Positions 12,566-25,560 of a stretch of 64,000 nucleotides of DNA are shown here, piece after piece; the first letter of the stretch is position 1; every line of letters starts with the position of its first letter. The notes beneath the pieces are model-generated. The model saw only the letters and a program-made list of their open reading frames with translations. It searched no databases and was not told the origin of the DNA. The position numbers were made by a program, and so were the translations under genes. Location: the NCBI GenBank assembly GCA_035771175.1, contig CM069593.1, forward strand, positions 33,802,741-33,866,740, read 5' to 3'. The stretch comes from Paratinospora sagittata (lineage: Eukaryota; Streptophyta; Magnoliopsida; Ranunculales; Menispermaceae).

Positions 12566-15001
12566 GGTTCTGTCCACATATTTCCAACACATTTTGAATT
12601 ACTCAAATCGGAGTTAAAACGGAAGAGTTATGGTCATTTCAAGTTTATTTATCGATTGGTCAACTGATATGTCGGTGGGTAAGCAAACTTATATAGCAAT
12701 CAACTACCTTTTGGATCGATAAGTTAGTTGACTGACTAGTATATTGATTGACCAATCGGTACGTAAATTTTAAATAACCACAACTTTTTCATTTTAACTA
12801 TGGTTTGAGTAATTCAAAATGAGTTGGATGGAGAAAGAGAATATCTACAAATTCATAGGCTGTAACTTACTTTCAGAACACCGGTCACCGTAGATTTGTA
12901 CTTTAAATAATTAGTAGCAACTGGTCCGGTCACTGATTACTGGAAAGTTACTGAAAGCTGCTGGTTTTTTGGATCCTCTCCACATATTTCCAACACATTT
13001 TGAATTACTCAAATCGAAGTTAAAACGAAAGAGTTAGGGTCATTTCATGTTTATTTATCGATTGGTCAATTGATATGTCCGTCGGTAAGCAAACTTATAT
13101 AGCAATCAACTACCTTTTGGATCGATAAGTCAGTTGACTGACTAGTATATTGATTGACCAATCGGTACGTAAATTTTAAATAACCAAAACTTATTCGTTT
13201 TAACTATGGTTTGAGTAATTTAAAATGAGTTGGATGGAGAAAGAGAATATCTACAAATTCATAGGCTGTAACTTACTTTCGGAACACCGGTAACCGTTGA
13301 TCTGTGCTTTGAATATTTAGTAGGAACTGGTCCGGTCACCGATTACAAAAAAGTCACCGAAAGCTGCTGGTTTTATAGATCGTGTCCTCATATTTCCAAC
13401 ACATTTTGAATTACTCAAATTGGAGTTAAGACGAAAGAGTTATGGTCTTTTGAGGTTTACTTAGTGATTGGTCAATCGATATGTCGGTCGCTAAGCAAAC
13501 TTATATATCAATCAACTACCTTTTGGATCGATAACTTAGTTGACTGACTTGTATATTGATTGACCAATCGGTACGTAAATTTTAAATAACCACAATTTTT
13601 TCGTTTTAACTATGGTTTGAGTAATTGAAAATGAGTTTGATGGAGAAAGAGAATATCTACAAATTCATATGCTGTAGCTTACTTTCGGAACACCGGTCAC
13701 CGTTGATTTGTACTTTAAATAATTAGTAGCAACTGGTCTGGTCACTGATTACTGGAAAGTTACTCAAAGCTGCTGGTTTTTTCGGTTCTGTCCACATATT
13801 TCCAACACATTTTGAATTACTCAAATCGGAGTTAAAACGGAAGAGTTATGGTCATTTCAAGTTTATTTATCGATTGGTCATCTGATATGTCGGTGGGTAA
13901 GCAAACTTATATAGCAATCAACTACCTTTTGGATCGATAAGTTAGTTGACTGACTAGTATATTGATTGACCAATCGGTACGTAAATTTTAAATAACCACA
14001 ACTTTTTCATTTTAACTATGGTTTGAGTAATTCAAAATGAGTTGGATGGAGAAAGAGAATATCTACAAATTCATAGGCTGTAACTTACTTTCAGAACACC
14101 GGTCACCGTAGATTTGTACTTTAAATAATTAGTAGCAACTGGTCCGGTCACTGATTACTGGAAAGTTACTGAAAGCTGCTGGTTTTTTGGATCCTCTCCA
14201 CATATTTCCAACACATTTTGAATTACTCAAATCGAAGTTAAAACGAAAGAGTTAGGGTCATTTCATGTTTATTTATCGATTGGTCAATTGATATGTCCGT
14301 CGGTAAGCAAACTTATATAGCAATCAACTACCTTTTGGATCGATAAGTTAGTTGACTGACTAGTATATTGATTGACCAATCGGTACGTAAATTTTAAATA
14401 ACCAAAACTTATTCGTTTTAACTATGGTTTGAGTAATTTAAAATGAGTTGGATGGAGAAAGAGAATATCTACAAATTCATAGGCTGTAACTTACTTTCGG
14501 AACACCGGTAACCGTTGATCTGTGCTTTGAATATTTAGTAGGAACTGGTCCGGTCACCGATTACAAAAAAGTCACCGAAAGCTGCTGGTTTTATAGATCG
14601 TGTCCTCATATTTCCAACACATTTTGAATTACTCAAATTGGAGTTAAGACGAAAGAGTTATGGTCTTTTGAGGTTTACTTAGTGATTGGTCAATCGATAT
14701 GCCGGTCGCTAAGCAAACTTATATATCAATCAACTACCTTTTGGATCGATAACTTAGTTGACTGACTTGTATATTGATTGACCAATCGGTACGTAAATTT
14801 TAAATAACCACAATTTTTTCGTTTTAACTATGGTTTGAGTAATTGAAAATGAGTTTGATGGAGAAAGAGAATATCTACAAATTCATATGCTGTAGCTTAC
14901 TTTCGGATCACCGGTCACCGTTGATTTGTACTTTAAATATTTAGTAGCAACTGGTCCGGCCCCCGATTACTAAAAAGTCAACGAAAGCTGCTAGTTTTTT
15001 A
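12566..15001 (+). repeat. Three-monomer tandem duplication (1218 bp, two copies)
   Basis: 12566-13783 and 13784-15001 are near-identical blocks of three monomers. The private variant accgtagatttg appears near 12890 and again 1218 bp later, as do ggatcctctcc and the ttatagatc junctions. The monomers are of the types called C, D and E in the adjoining six-monomer repeat, so this block probably shares ancestry with it. Confidence 0.88.
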
Positions 15002-16221
15002 GATCGTGTCCTCATATTTCCAACACATTTTGAATTACTCAAATTGGAGTTAAAACGAAAGAGTTATGGTCTTTTGAGGTTTACTTATTGATTAGTCAAT
15101 CGTTATGCCGGTCGGTAAGCAAACTTATATATCAATCAACTATCTTTTGGATCAATAACTTAGTTGACTGACTAGTATATTGATTGACCAATCGGTACGT
15201 AAATTTTAAATAACCACAACTTTTTCGTTTTAACTATGGTTTGAGTAATTGAAAATGAGTTTGATGGAGAAAGATAATATCTACAAATTCATATGTTGTA
15301 GCTTACTTTTAGAACAGCGGTCACCGTTGATTAGTACTTTAAATATTTAGTAGCAACTGGTCTGGTCACTGATTACTGGAAAGTCACTCAAAGGTGCTGC
15401 TTTTTTAGATGTTGTCCTCATATTTCCAACACATTTTGAATTAGTCAAATCGGAGTTAAAACGAAAGAGTTATAGTCGTTCCAAGTTTATTTATCGATTG
15501 GTCAATTGATATGTCGGTCGGTAAGCAAACTTATATAGCAATCAACTACCTTTTGGATCGATAAGTTAGTTGACTGACTAGTATATTGATTGACCAATCG
15601 GTACGTAAATTTTAAATAACCACAACTTTTTCGTTTTAACTATGGTTTGAGTAATTCAAAATGAGTTGGATGGAGAAAGAGAATATCTAAAAATTCATAT
15701 GTTGTAGCTAGCTTCCGGAACACCGGTCACCGTTGATTAGTACTTTAAATAATTAGTAGCAACTGGTCCGGTCACTGATTATTCGAAAGTCACTCAAAGC
15801 TGCTGGTTTTTTGGATCCTGTCCTCATATTTCCAACACATTTTGAATTACTCAAATCGGAGTTAAAACGGAAGAGTTATGGTCATTTCAAGTTTATTTAT
15901 CGATTGGTCAATTTGATATGTCGGTCGGTAAGCAAACTTATATATCCAATCAACTACCTTTTGGATCAATAAGTTAGTTGACTGACTAGTATATTGATTG
16001 ACCAATCAGTACGTAAATTTTAAATAACCACAATTTTTTCGTTTTAACTATGGTTTGAGTAATTGAAAAGGAGTTTGATGGAGAAAGAAATTATCTACAA
16101 ATTCATGTGCTGTAGCTTACTTTCAGAACACCGGTAACCGTTGATTTGTACTGTGAATATTTAGTAGGACCTGGTCCGGGCACCAATTACTAAAAAGACA
16201 CCGAAAGCTGCTGGTTTTTTA
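15002..16221 (+). repeat. Three monomers preceding the six-monomer HOR; donor for 22.4-23.1 kb
   Basis: Monomers start at 15002, 15408 and 15814. Those at 15002 and 15408 resemble 9318 and 9724 (gatgttgtcc). The latter two, from about 15510 on, recur at about 22420-23125 with offset 6904. Private markers are gtagctagcttccgg, gattattcgaaag, atatatccaatcaac and gaaaaggag. Monomer 15814 is 408 bp because of two single-base insertions, and its copy at 22718 has the same length. Confidence 0.88.
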
Positions 16222-18657
16222 GATCGTGTCCTCATATTTCCAACACATTTTGAATTAATCAAATTGGAGTTAAAACGAAAGAGTTATGGTGTTTTGACGT
16301 TTACTTATTGATTCGTCAATCGATATGCCGATCGGTTAGCAAACTTATATATCAATCAACTATCTTTTGGATCGATAACTTAGTTGACTGACTTGTATTT
16401 TGATTGACCAATCGGTATGTAAATTTTAAATAACCACAACTTTTTTGTTTTAACTTTGGTTTGAGTAATTGAAAATGAGTTTGATGGAGAAAGAGAATAT
16501 CTACAAATTAATATGTTGTAGCTTGCTTTCGGAACACCGGTCACCGTTGATTTGTACTTTAAATAATTAGTAGCAACTGGTCCGGACACTGATTACTAGA
16601 AAGTTACTCAAAGCTGCTGGTTTTTTGGGTTCTGTCCACATATGTCCAACACATTTTGAATTACTCAAATCGGAGTTAAAACGGAAGAGTTATGGTCATT
16701 TCAAGTTTATTTATCGATTGGTCAATGGATATGTCGGTGGGTAAGCAAACTTATATAGCAATCAACTACCTTTTGGATCGATAAGTTTGTTGACTGACTA
16801 GTATATTGATTGACCAATTGGTACGTAAATTTTAAATAACCACAACTTTTTCATTTTATCTATGGTTTGACTAATTCAAAATGAGTTGGATGGAGAAAGA
16901 GAATATCTACAAATTCATACGTTGTAGCTTACTTTCGGAACACCGGTCACCGTTGATTTGTACTTTAAATAATTAGTAGCAACTGGTCTGGTCACTGATT
17001 ACTGGAAAGTTACTCAAAGCTGCTGGTTTTTTCGGTTCTGTCCACATATTTCCAACACATTTTGAATTACTCAAATCGGAGTTAAAACGGAAGAGTTATG
17101 GTCATTTCAAGTTTATTTATCGATTGGTCAACTGATATGTCGGTGGGTAAGCAAACTTATATAGCAATCAACTACCTTTTGGATCGATAAGTTAGTTGAC
17201 TGACTAGTATATTGATTGACCAATCGGTACGTAAATTTTAAATAACCACAACTTTTTCATTTTAACTATGGTTTGAGTAATTCAAAATGAGTTGGATGGA
17301 GAAAGAGAATATCTACAAATTCATAGGCTGTAACTTACTTTCAGAACACCGGTCACCGTTGATTTGTACTTTAAATAATTAGTAGCAACTGGTTCGGTCA
17401 CTGATTACTGGAAAGTTACTGAAAGCTGCTGGTTTTTTGGATCCTCTCCACATATTTCCAACACATTTTGAATTACTCAAATCGAAGTTAAAACGGAAGA
17501 GTTAGGGTCATTTCAAGTTTATTTATCGATTGGTCAATTGATATATCCGTCGGTAAGCAAACTTATATAGCAATCAACTACCTTTTGGATCGATAAGTTA
17601 GTTGACTGACTAGTATATTGATTGACCAATCAGTACGTAAATTTTAAATAACCAAAACTTATTCGTTTTAACTATGGTTTGAGTAATTTAAAATGAGTTG
17701 GATGCAGAAAGAGAATATCTACAAATTCATAGGCTGTAACTTACTTTCGGAACACCGGTAACCGTTGATTTGTGCTTTGAATATTTAGTAGGAACTGGTC
17801 CGGTCACCGATTACAAAAAAGTCACCGAAAGCTGCTGGTTTTATAGATCGTGTCCTCATATTTCCAACACATTTTGAATTACTCAAATTGGAGTTAAGAC
17901 GAAAGAGTTATGGTCTTTTAGGGTTTACTTAGTGATTGGTCAATCGATATGCCGGTCGCTAAGCAAACTTATATATCAATCAACTACCTTTTGGATCGAT
18001 AACTTAGTTGACTGACTTGTATATTGATTGACCAATGGGTACGTAAATTTTAAATAACCACAATTTTTTCGTTTTAACTATGGTTTGAGTAATTGAAAAT
18101 GAGTTTGATGGAGAAAGAGAATATCTACAAATTCATATGTTGTAGCTTACTTTCGGAACACCGGTCACCATTGATTTGTACTTTAAATATTTAGTAGCAA
18201 CTGGTCCGGCCCCCGATTACTAAAAAGCCAACGAAAGCTGCTAGTTTTTTAGATCGTGTCCTCATATTTCCAACACATTTTGAATTACTCAAATTGGAGT
18301 TAAAACGAAAGAGTTATGGTCTTTTGAGGTTTACTTATTGATTGGTCAATCGATATGCCGGTCGGTAAGAAAACTAATATATCAATCAACTACCTTTTGG
18401 ATCGATAAGTTAGTTGACTGACTAGTATATTGATTGACCAATCGGTACGTAAATTTTAAATAACCATAACTTATTCGTTTTAACTATGGTTTGAGTAATT
18501 TAAAATGAGTTGGATAGAGAAAGAGAATATCTACAAATTCATAGGCTTTAACTTACTTTCGGAACACCGGTAACCGTTGATTTGTACTGTGAATATTTAG
18601 TAGGACCTGGTCCGGTCACCAATTACTAAAAAGACACCGAAAGCTGCTGGTTTTTTA
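16222..18657 (+). repeat. HOR unit 1 (ABCDEF, 2436 bp)
   Basis: Monomer starts are A 16222, B 16628, C 17034, D 17440, E 17846 and F 18252. It carries ggtgttttgacg in A and gtcggtggg in B, both also found in unit 4 but not in units 2, 3 and 5. Unit 4 therefore derives from this unit rather than from its immediate neighbour. Confidence 0.9.
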
Positions 18658-21093
18658 GATCGTGTCCTCATATTTCCAACACATTTTGAATTAATCAAAT
18701 TGGAGTTAAAACGAAAGAGTTATGGTCTTTTGACGTTTACTTATTGATTCGTCAATCGATATGCCGATCGGTTAGCAAACTTATATATCAATCAACTATC
18801 TTTTGGATCGATAACTTAGTTGACTGACTTGTATTTTGATTGACCAATCGGTATGTAAATTTTAAATAACCACAACTTTTTTGTTTTAACTTTGGTTTGA
18901 GTAATTGAAAATGAGTTTGATGGAGAAAGAGAATATCTACAAATTAATATGTTGTAGCTTGCTTTCGGAACACCGGTTACCGTTGATTTGTACTTTAAAT
19001 AATTAGTAGCAACTGGTCCGGACACTGATTACTAGAAAGTTACTCAAAGCTGCTGGTTTTTTGGGTTCTGTCCACATATTTCCAACACATTTTGAATTAC
19101 TCAAATCGGAGTTAAAACGGAAGAGTTATGGTCATTTCAAGTTTATTTATCGATTGGTCAATGGATATGCCGGTGGGTAAGCAAACTTATATAGCAATCA
19201 ACTACCTTTTGGATCGATAAGTTTGTTGACTGACTAGTATATTGATTGACCAATTGGTACGTAAATTTTAAATAACCACAACTTTTTCATTTTATCTATG
19301 GTTTGACTAATTCAAAATGAGTTGGATGGAGAAAGAGAATATCTACAAATTCATACGTTGTAGCTTACTTTCGGAACACCGGTCACCGTTGATTTGTACT
19401 TTAAATAATTAGTAGCAACTGGTCTGGTCACTGATTACTGGAAAGTTACTCAAAGCTGCTGGTTTTTTCGGTTCTGTCCACATATTTCCAACACATTTTG
19501 AATTACTCAAATCGGAGTTAAAACGGAAGAGTTATGGTCATTTCAAGTTTATTTATCGATTGGTCAACTGATATGTCGGTGGGTAAGCAAACTTATATAG
19601 CAATCAACTACCTTTTGGATCGATAAGTTAGTTGACTGACTAGTATATTGATTGACCAATCGGTACGTAAATTTTAAATAACCACAACTTTTTCATTTTA
19701 ACTATGGTTTGAGTAATTCAAAATGAGTTGGATGGAGAAAGAGAATATCTACAAATTCATAGGCTGTAACTTACTTTCAGAACACCGGTCACCGTTGATT
19801 TGTACTTTAAATAATTAGTAGCAACTGGTTCGGTCACTGATTACTGGAAAGTTACTGAAAGCTGCTGGTTTTTTGGATCCTCTCCACATATTTCCAACAC
19901 ATTTTGAATTACTCAAATCGAAGTTAAAACGGAAGAGTTAGGGTCATTTCAAGTTTATTTATCGATTGGTCAATTGATATATCCGTCGGTAAGCAAACTT
20001 ATATAGCAATCAACTACCTTTTGGATCGATAAGTTAGTTGACTGACTAGTATATTGATTGACCAATCAGTACGTAAATTTTAAATAACCAAAACTTATTC
20101 GTTTTAACTATGGTTTGAGTAATTTAAAATGAGTTGGATGCAGAAAGAGAATATCTACAAATTCATAGGCTGTAACTTACTTTCGGAACACCGGTAACCG
20201 TTGATTTGTGCTTTGAATATTTAGTAGGAACTGGTCCGGTCACCGATTACAAAAAAGTCACCGAAAGCTGCTGGTTTTATAGATCGTGTCCTCATATTTC
20301 CAACACATTTTGAATTACTCAAATTGGAGTTAAGACGAAAGAGTTATGGTCTTTTAGGGTTTACTTAGTGATTGGTCAATCGATATGCCGGTCGCTAAGC
20401 AAACTTATATATCAATCAACTACCTTTTGGATCGATAACTTAGTTGACTGACTTGTATATTGATTGACCAATGGGTACGTAAATTTTAAATAACCACAAT
20501 TTTTTCGTTTTAACTATGGTTTGAGTAATTGAAAATGAGTTTGATGGAGAAAGAGAATATCTACAAATTCATATGTTGTAGCTTACTTTCGGAACACCGG
20601 TCACCATTGATTTGTACTTTAAATATTTAGTAGCAACTGGTCCGGCCCCCGATTACTAAAAAGCCAACGAAAGCTGCTAGTTTTTTAGATCGTGTCCTCA
20701 TATTTCCAACACATTTTGAATTACTCAAATTGGAGTTAAAACGAAAGAGTTATGGTCTTTTGAGGTTTACTTATTGATTGGTCAATCGATATGCCGGTCG
20801 GTAAGAAAACTAATATATCAATCAACTACCTTTTGGATCGATAAGTTAGTTGACTGACTAGTATATTGATTGACCAATCGGTACGTAAATTTTAAATAAC
20901 CATAACTTATTCGTTTTAACTATGGTTTGAGTAATTTAAAATGAGTTGGATAGAGAAAGAGAATATCTACAAATTCATAGGCTTTAACTTACTTTCGGAA
21001 CACCGGTAACCGTTGATTTGTACTGTGAATATTTAGTAGGACCTGGTCCGGTCACCAATTACTAAAAAGACACCGAAAGCTGCTGGTTTTTTA
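18658..21093 (+). repeat. HOR unit 2 (ABCDEF, 2436 bp)
   Basis: Monomer starts are 18658, 19064, 19470, 19876, 20282 and 20688. It shares ccggttaccg in A and gatatgccggtggg in B with unit 3, which indicates a direct duplication of the unit 2/3 pair. Confidence 0.9.
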
Positions 21094-23125
21094 GATCGTG
21101 TCCTCATATTTCCAACACATTTTGAATTAATCAAATTGGAGTTAAAACGAAAGAGTTATGGTCTTTTGACGTTTACTTATTGATTCGTCAATCGATATGC
21201 CGATCGGTTAGCAAACTTATATATCAATCAACTATCTTTTGGATCGATAACTTAGTTGACTGACTTGTATTTTGATTGACCAATCGGTATGTAAATTTTA
21301 AATAACCACAACTTTTTTGTTTTAACTTTGGTTTGAGTAATTGAAAATGAGTTTGATGGAGAAAGAGAATATCTACAAATTAATATGTTGTAGCTTGCTT
21401 TCGGAACACCGGTTACCGTTGATTTGTACTTTAAATAATTAGTAGCAACTGGTCCGGACACTGATTACTAGAAAGTTACTCAAAGCTGCTGGTTTTTTGG
21501 GTTCTGTCCACATATTTCCAACACATTTTGAATTACTCAAATCGGAGTTAAAACGGAAGAGTTATGGTCATTTCAAGTTTATTTATCGATTGGTCAATGG
21601 ATATGCCGGTGGGTAAGCAAACTTATATAGCAATCAACTACCTTTTGGATCGATAAGTTTGTTGACTGACTAGTATATTGATTGACCAATTGGTACGTAA
21701 ATTTTAAATAACCACAACTTTTTCATTTTATCTATGGTTTGACTAATTCAAAATGAGTTGGATGGAGAAAGAGAATATCTACAAATTCATACGTTGTAGC
21801 TTACTTTCGGAACACCGGTCACCGTTGATTTGTACTTTAAATAATTAGTAGCAACTGGTCTGGTCACTGATTACTGGAAAGTTACTCAAAGCTGCTGGTT
21901 TTTTCGGTTCTGTCCACATATTTCCAACACATTTTGAATTACTCAAATCGGAGTTAAAACGGAAGAGTTATGGTCATTTCAAGTTTATTTATCGATTGGT
22001 CAACTGATATGTCGGTGGGTAAGCAAACTTATATAGCAATCAACTACCTTTTGGATCGATAAGTTAGTTGACTGACTAGTATATTGATTGACCAATCGGT
22101 ACGTAAATTTTAAATAACCACAACTTTTTCATTTTAACTATGGTTTGAGTAATTCAAAATGAGTTGGATGGAGAAAGAGAATATCTACAAATTCATAGGC
22201 TGTAACTTACTTTCAGAACACCGGTCACCGTTGATTTGTACTTTAAATAATTAGTAGCAACTGGTTCGGTCACTGATTACTGGAAAGTTACTGAAAGCTG
22301 CTGGTTTTTTGGATCCTCTCCACATATTTCCAACACATTTTGAATTACTCAAATCGAAGTTAAAACGGAAGAGTTAGGGTCATTTCAAGTTTATTTATCG
22401 ATTGGTCAATTGATATGTCGGTGGGTAAGCAAACTTATATAGCAATCAACTACCTTTTGGATCGATAAGTTAGTTGACTGACTAGTATATTGATTGACCA
22501 ATCGGTACGTAAATTTTAAATAACCACAACTTTTTCGTTTTAACTATGGTTTGAGTAATTCAAAATGAGTTGGATGGAGAAAGAGAATATCTAAACATTC
22601 ATATGTTGTAGCTAGCTTCCGGAACACCGGTCACCGTTGATTAGTACTTTAAATAATTAGTAGCAACTGGTCCGGTCACTGATTATTCGAAAGTCACTCA
22701 AAGCTGCTGGTTTTTTGGATCCTGTCCTCATATTTCCAACACATTTTGAATTACTCAAATCGGAGTTAAAACGGAAGAGTTATGGTCATTTCAAGTTTAT
22801 TTATCGATTGGTCAATTTGATATGTCGGTCGGTAAGCAAACTTATATATCCAATCAACTACCTTTTGGATCAATAAGTTAGTTGACTGACTAGTATATTG
22901 ATTGACCAATCAGTACGTAAATTTTAAATAACCACAATTTTTTCGTTTTAACTATGGTTTGAGTAATTGAAAAGGAGTTTGATGGAGAAAGAAATTATCT
23001 ACAAATTCATGTGCTGTAGCTTACTTTCAGAACACCGGTAACCGTTGATTTGTACTGTGAATATTTAGTAGGACCTGGTCCGGTCACCAATTACTAAAAA
23101 GACACCGAAAGCTGCTGGTTTTTTA
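21094..23125 (+). repeat. HOR unit 3, five-monomer recombinant (2032 bp)
   Basis: A 21094, B 21500 and C 21906 are normal. The monomer at 22312 begins as type D (ggatcctctcc, gagttaggg) but continues as the monomer found at 15408, and 22718 is a copy of 15814. E and F are absent. The switch lies roughly between 22375 and 22420; the gtcggtggg block there is C-like, so a further conversion patch is possible. The unit is explained by unequal exchange joining a D monomer to the pre-HOR monomers. Confidence 0.9.
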
Positions 23126-25560
23126 GATCGTGTCCTCATATTTCCAACACATTTTGAATTAATCAAATTGGAGTTAAAACGAAAGAGTTATGGTGTTTTG
23201 ACGTTTACTTATTGATTCGTCAATCGATATGCCGATCGGTTAACAAACTTATATATCAATCAACTATCTTTTGGATCGATAACTTAGTTGACTGACTTGT
23301 ATTTTGATTGACCAATCGGTATGTAAATTTTAAATAACCACAACTTTTTTGTTTTAACTTTGGTTTGAGTAATTGAAAATGAGTTTGATGGAGAAAGAGA
23401 ATATCTACAAATTAATATGTTGTACCTTGCTTTCGGAACACCGGTCACCGTTGATTTGTACTTTAAATAATTAGTAGCAACTGGTCCGGACACTGATTAC
23501 TAGAAAGTTACTCAAAGCTGCTGGTTTTTTGGGTTCTGTCTACATATTTCCAACACATTTTGAATTACTCAAATCGGAGTTAAAACGGAAGAGTTATGGT
23601 CATTTCAAGTTTATTTATCGATTGGTCAATGGATATGTCGGTGGGTAAGCAAACTTATATAGCAATCAACTACCTTTTGGATCGATAAGTTTGTTGACTG
23701 ACTAGTATATTGATTGACCAATTGGTACGTAAATTTTAAATAACCACAACTTTTTCATTTTATCTATGGTTTGACTAATTCAAAATGAGTTGGATGGAGA
23801 AAGAGAATATCTACAAATTCATACGTTGTAGCTTACTTTCGGAACACCGGTCACCGTTGATTTGTACTTTAAATAATTAGTAGCAACTGGTCTGGTCACT
23901 GATTACTGGAAAGTTACTCAAAGCTGCTGGTTTTTTCGGTTCTGTCCACATATTTCCAACACATTTTGAATTACTCAAATCGGAGTTAAAACGGAAGAGT
24001 TATGGTCATTTCAAGTTTATTTATCGATTGGTCAACTGATATGTCGGTGGGTAAGCAAACTTATATAGCAATCAACTACCTTTTGGATCGATAAGTTAGT
24101 TGACTGACTAGTATATTGATTGACCAATCGGTACGTAAATTTTAAATAACCACAACTTTTTCATTTTAACTATGGTTTGAGTAATTCAAAATGAGTTGGA
24201 TGGAGAAAGAGAATATCTACAAATTCATAGGCTGTAACTTACTTTCAGAACACCGGTCACCGTTGATTTGTACTTTAAATAATTAGTAGCAACTGGTTCG
24301 GTCACTGATTACTGGAAAGTTACTGAAAGCTGCTGGTTTTTTGGATCCTCTCCACATATTTCCAACACATTTTGAATTACTCAAATCGAAGTTAAAACGG
24401 AAGAGTTAGGGTCATTTCAAGTTTATTTATCGATTGGTCAATTGATATATCCGTCGGTAAGCAAACTTATATAGCAATCAACTACCTTTTGGATCGATAA
24501 GTTAGTTGACTGACTAGTATATTGATTGACCAATCAGTACGTAAATTTTAAATAACCAAAACTTATTCGTTTTAACTATGGTTTGAGTAATTTAAAATGA
24601 GTTGGATGCAGAAAGAGAATATCTACAAATTCATAGGCTGTAACTTACTTTCGGAACACCGGTAACCGTTGATTTGTGCTTTGAATATTTAGTAGGAACT
24701 GGTCCGGTCACCGATTACAAAAAAGTCACCGAAAGCTGCTGGTTTTATAGATCGTGTCCTCATATTTCCAACACATTTTGAATTACTCAAATTGGAGTTA
24801 AGACGAAAGAGTTATGGTCTTTTAGGGTTTACTTAGTGATTGGTCAATCGATATGTCGGTCGCTAAGCAAACTTATATATCAATCAACTACCTTTTGGAT
24901 CGATAACTTAGTTGACTGACTTGTATATTGATTGACCAATGGGTACGTAAATTTTAAATAACCACAATTTTTTCGTTTTAACTATGGTTTGAGTAATTGA
25001 AAATGAGTTTGATGGAGAAAGAGAATATCTACAAATTCATATGTTGTAGCTTACTTTCGGAACACCGGTCACCGTTGATTTGTACTTTAAATATTTAGTA
25101 GCAACTGGTCCGGCCCCCGATTACTAAAAAGCCAACGAAAGCTGCTAGTTTTTTGATCGTGTCCTCATATTTCCAACACATTTTGAATTACTCAAATTGG
25201 AGTTAAAACGAAAGAGTTATGGTCTTTTGAGGTTTACTTATTGATTGGTCAATCGATATGCCGGTCGGTAAGAAAACTAATATATCAATCAACTACCTTT
25301 TGGATCGATAAGTTAGTTGACTGACTAGTATATTGATTGACCAATCGGTACGTAAATTTTAAATAACCATAACTTATTCGTTTTAACTATGGTTTGAGTA
25401 ATTTAAAATGAGTTGGATAGAGAAAGAGAATATCTACAAATTCATAGGCTTTAACTTACTTTCGGAACACCGGTAACCGTTGATTTGTACTGTGAATATT
25501 TAGTAGGACCTGGTCCGGTCACCAATTACTAAAAAGACACCGAAAGCTGCTGGTTTTTTA
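23126..25560 (+). repeat. HOR unit 4 (2435 bp), copy of unit 1 by position and variants
   Basis: Monomer starts are 23126, 23532, 23938, 24344, 24750 and 25155. The E/F junction has lost one base (ttttttgatcg instead of ttttttagatcg), and E carries cgatatgtcggtcgc. Both marks are shared with units 5 and 6 only. Confidence 0.9.

Noticed and set aside
16380..16589. A 69-codon minus-strand open frame, recurring at 18816, 21252, 23284, 25719, 28154 and 30589
   Set aside because: It lies wholly inside type A monomers and recurs only because the HOR recurs. Other monomer types break it with stop codons, its composition is that of AT-rich satellite, and I recognise no domain. It is an incidental frame, not a gene.
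22312..22717. Possible assembly collapse at the five-monomer unit
   Set aside because: The hybrid monomer keeps exact 406-bp phase and the downstream copy has consistent private variants, which fits a real exchange. Raw reads would still be the final test.
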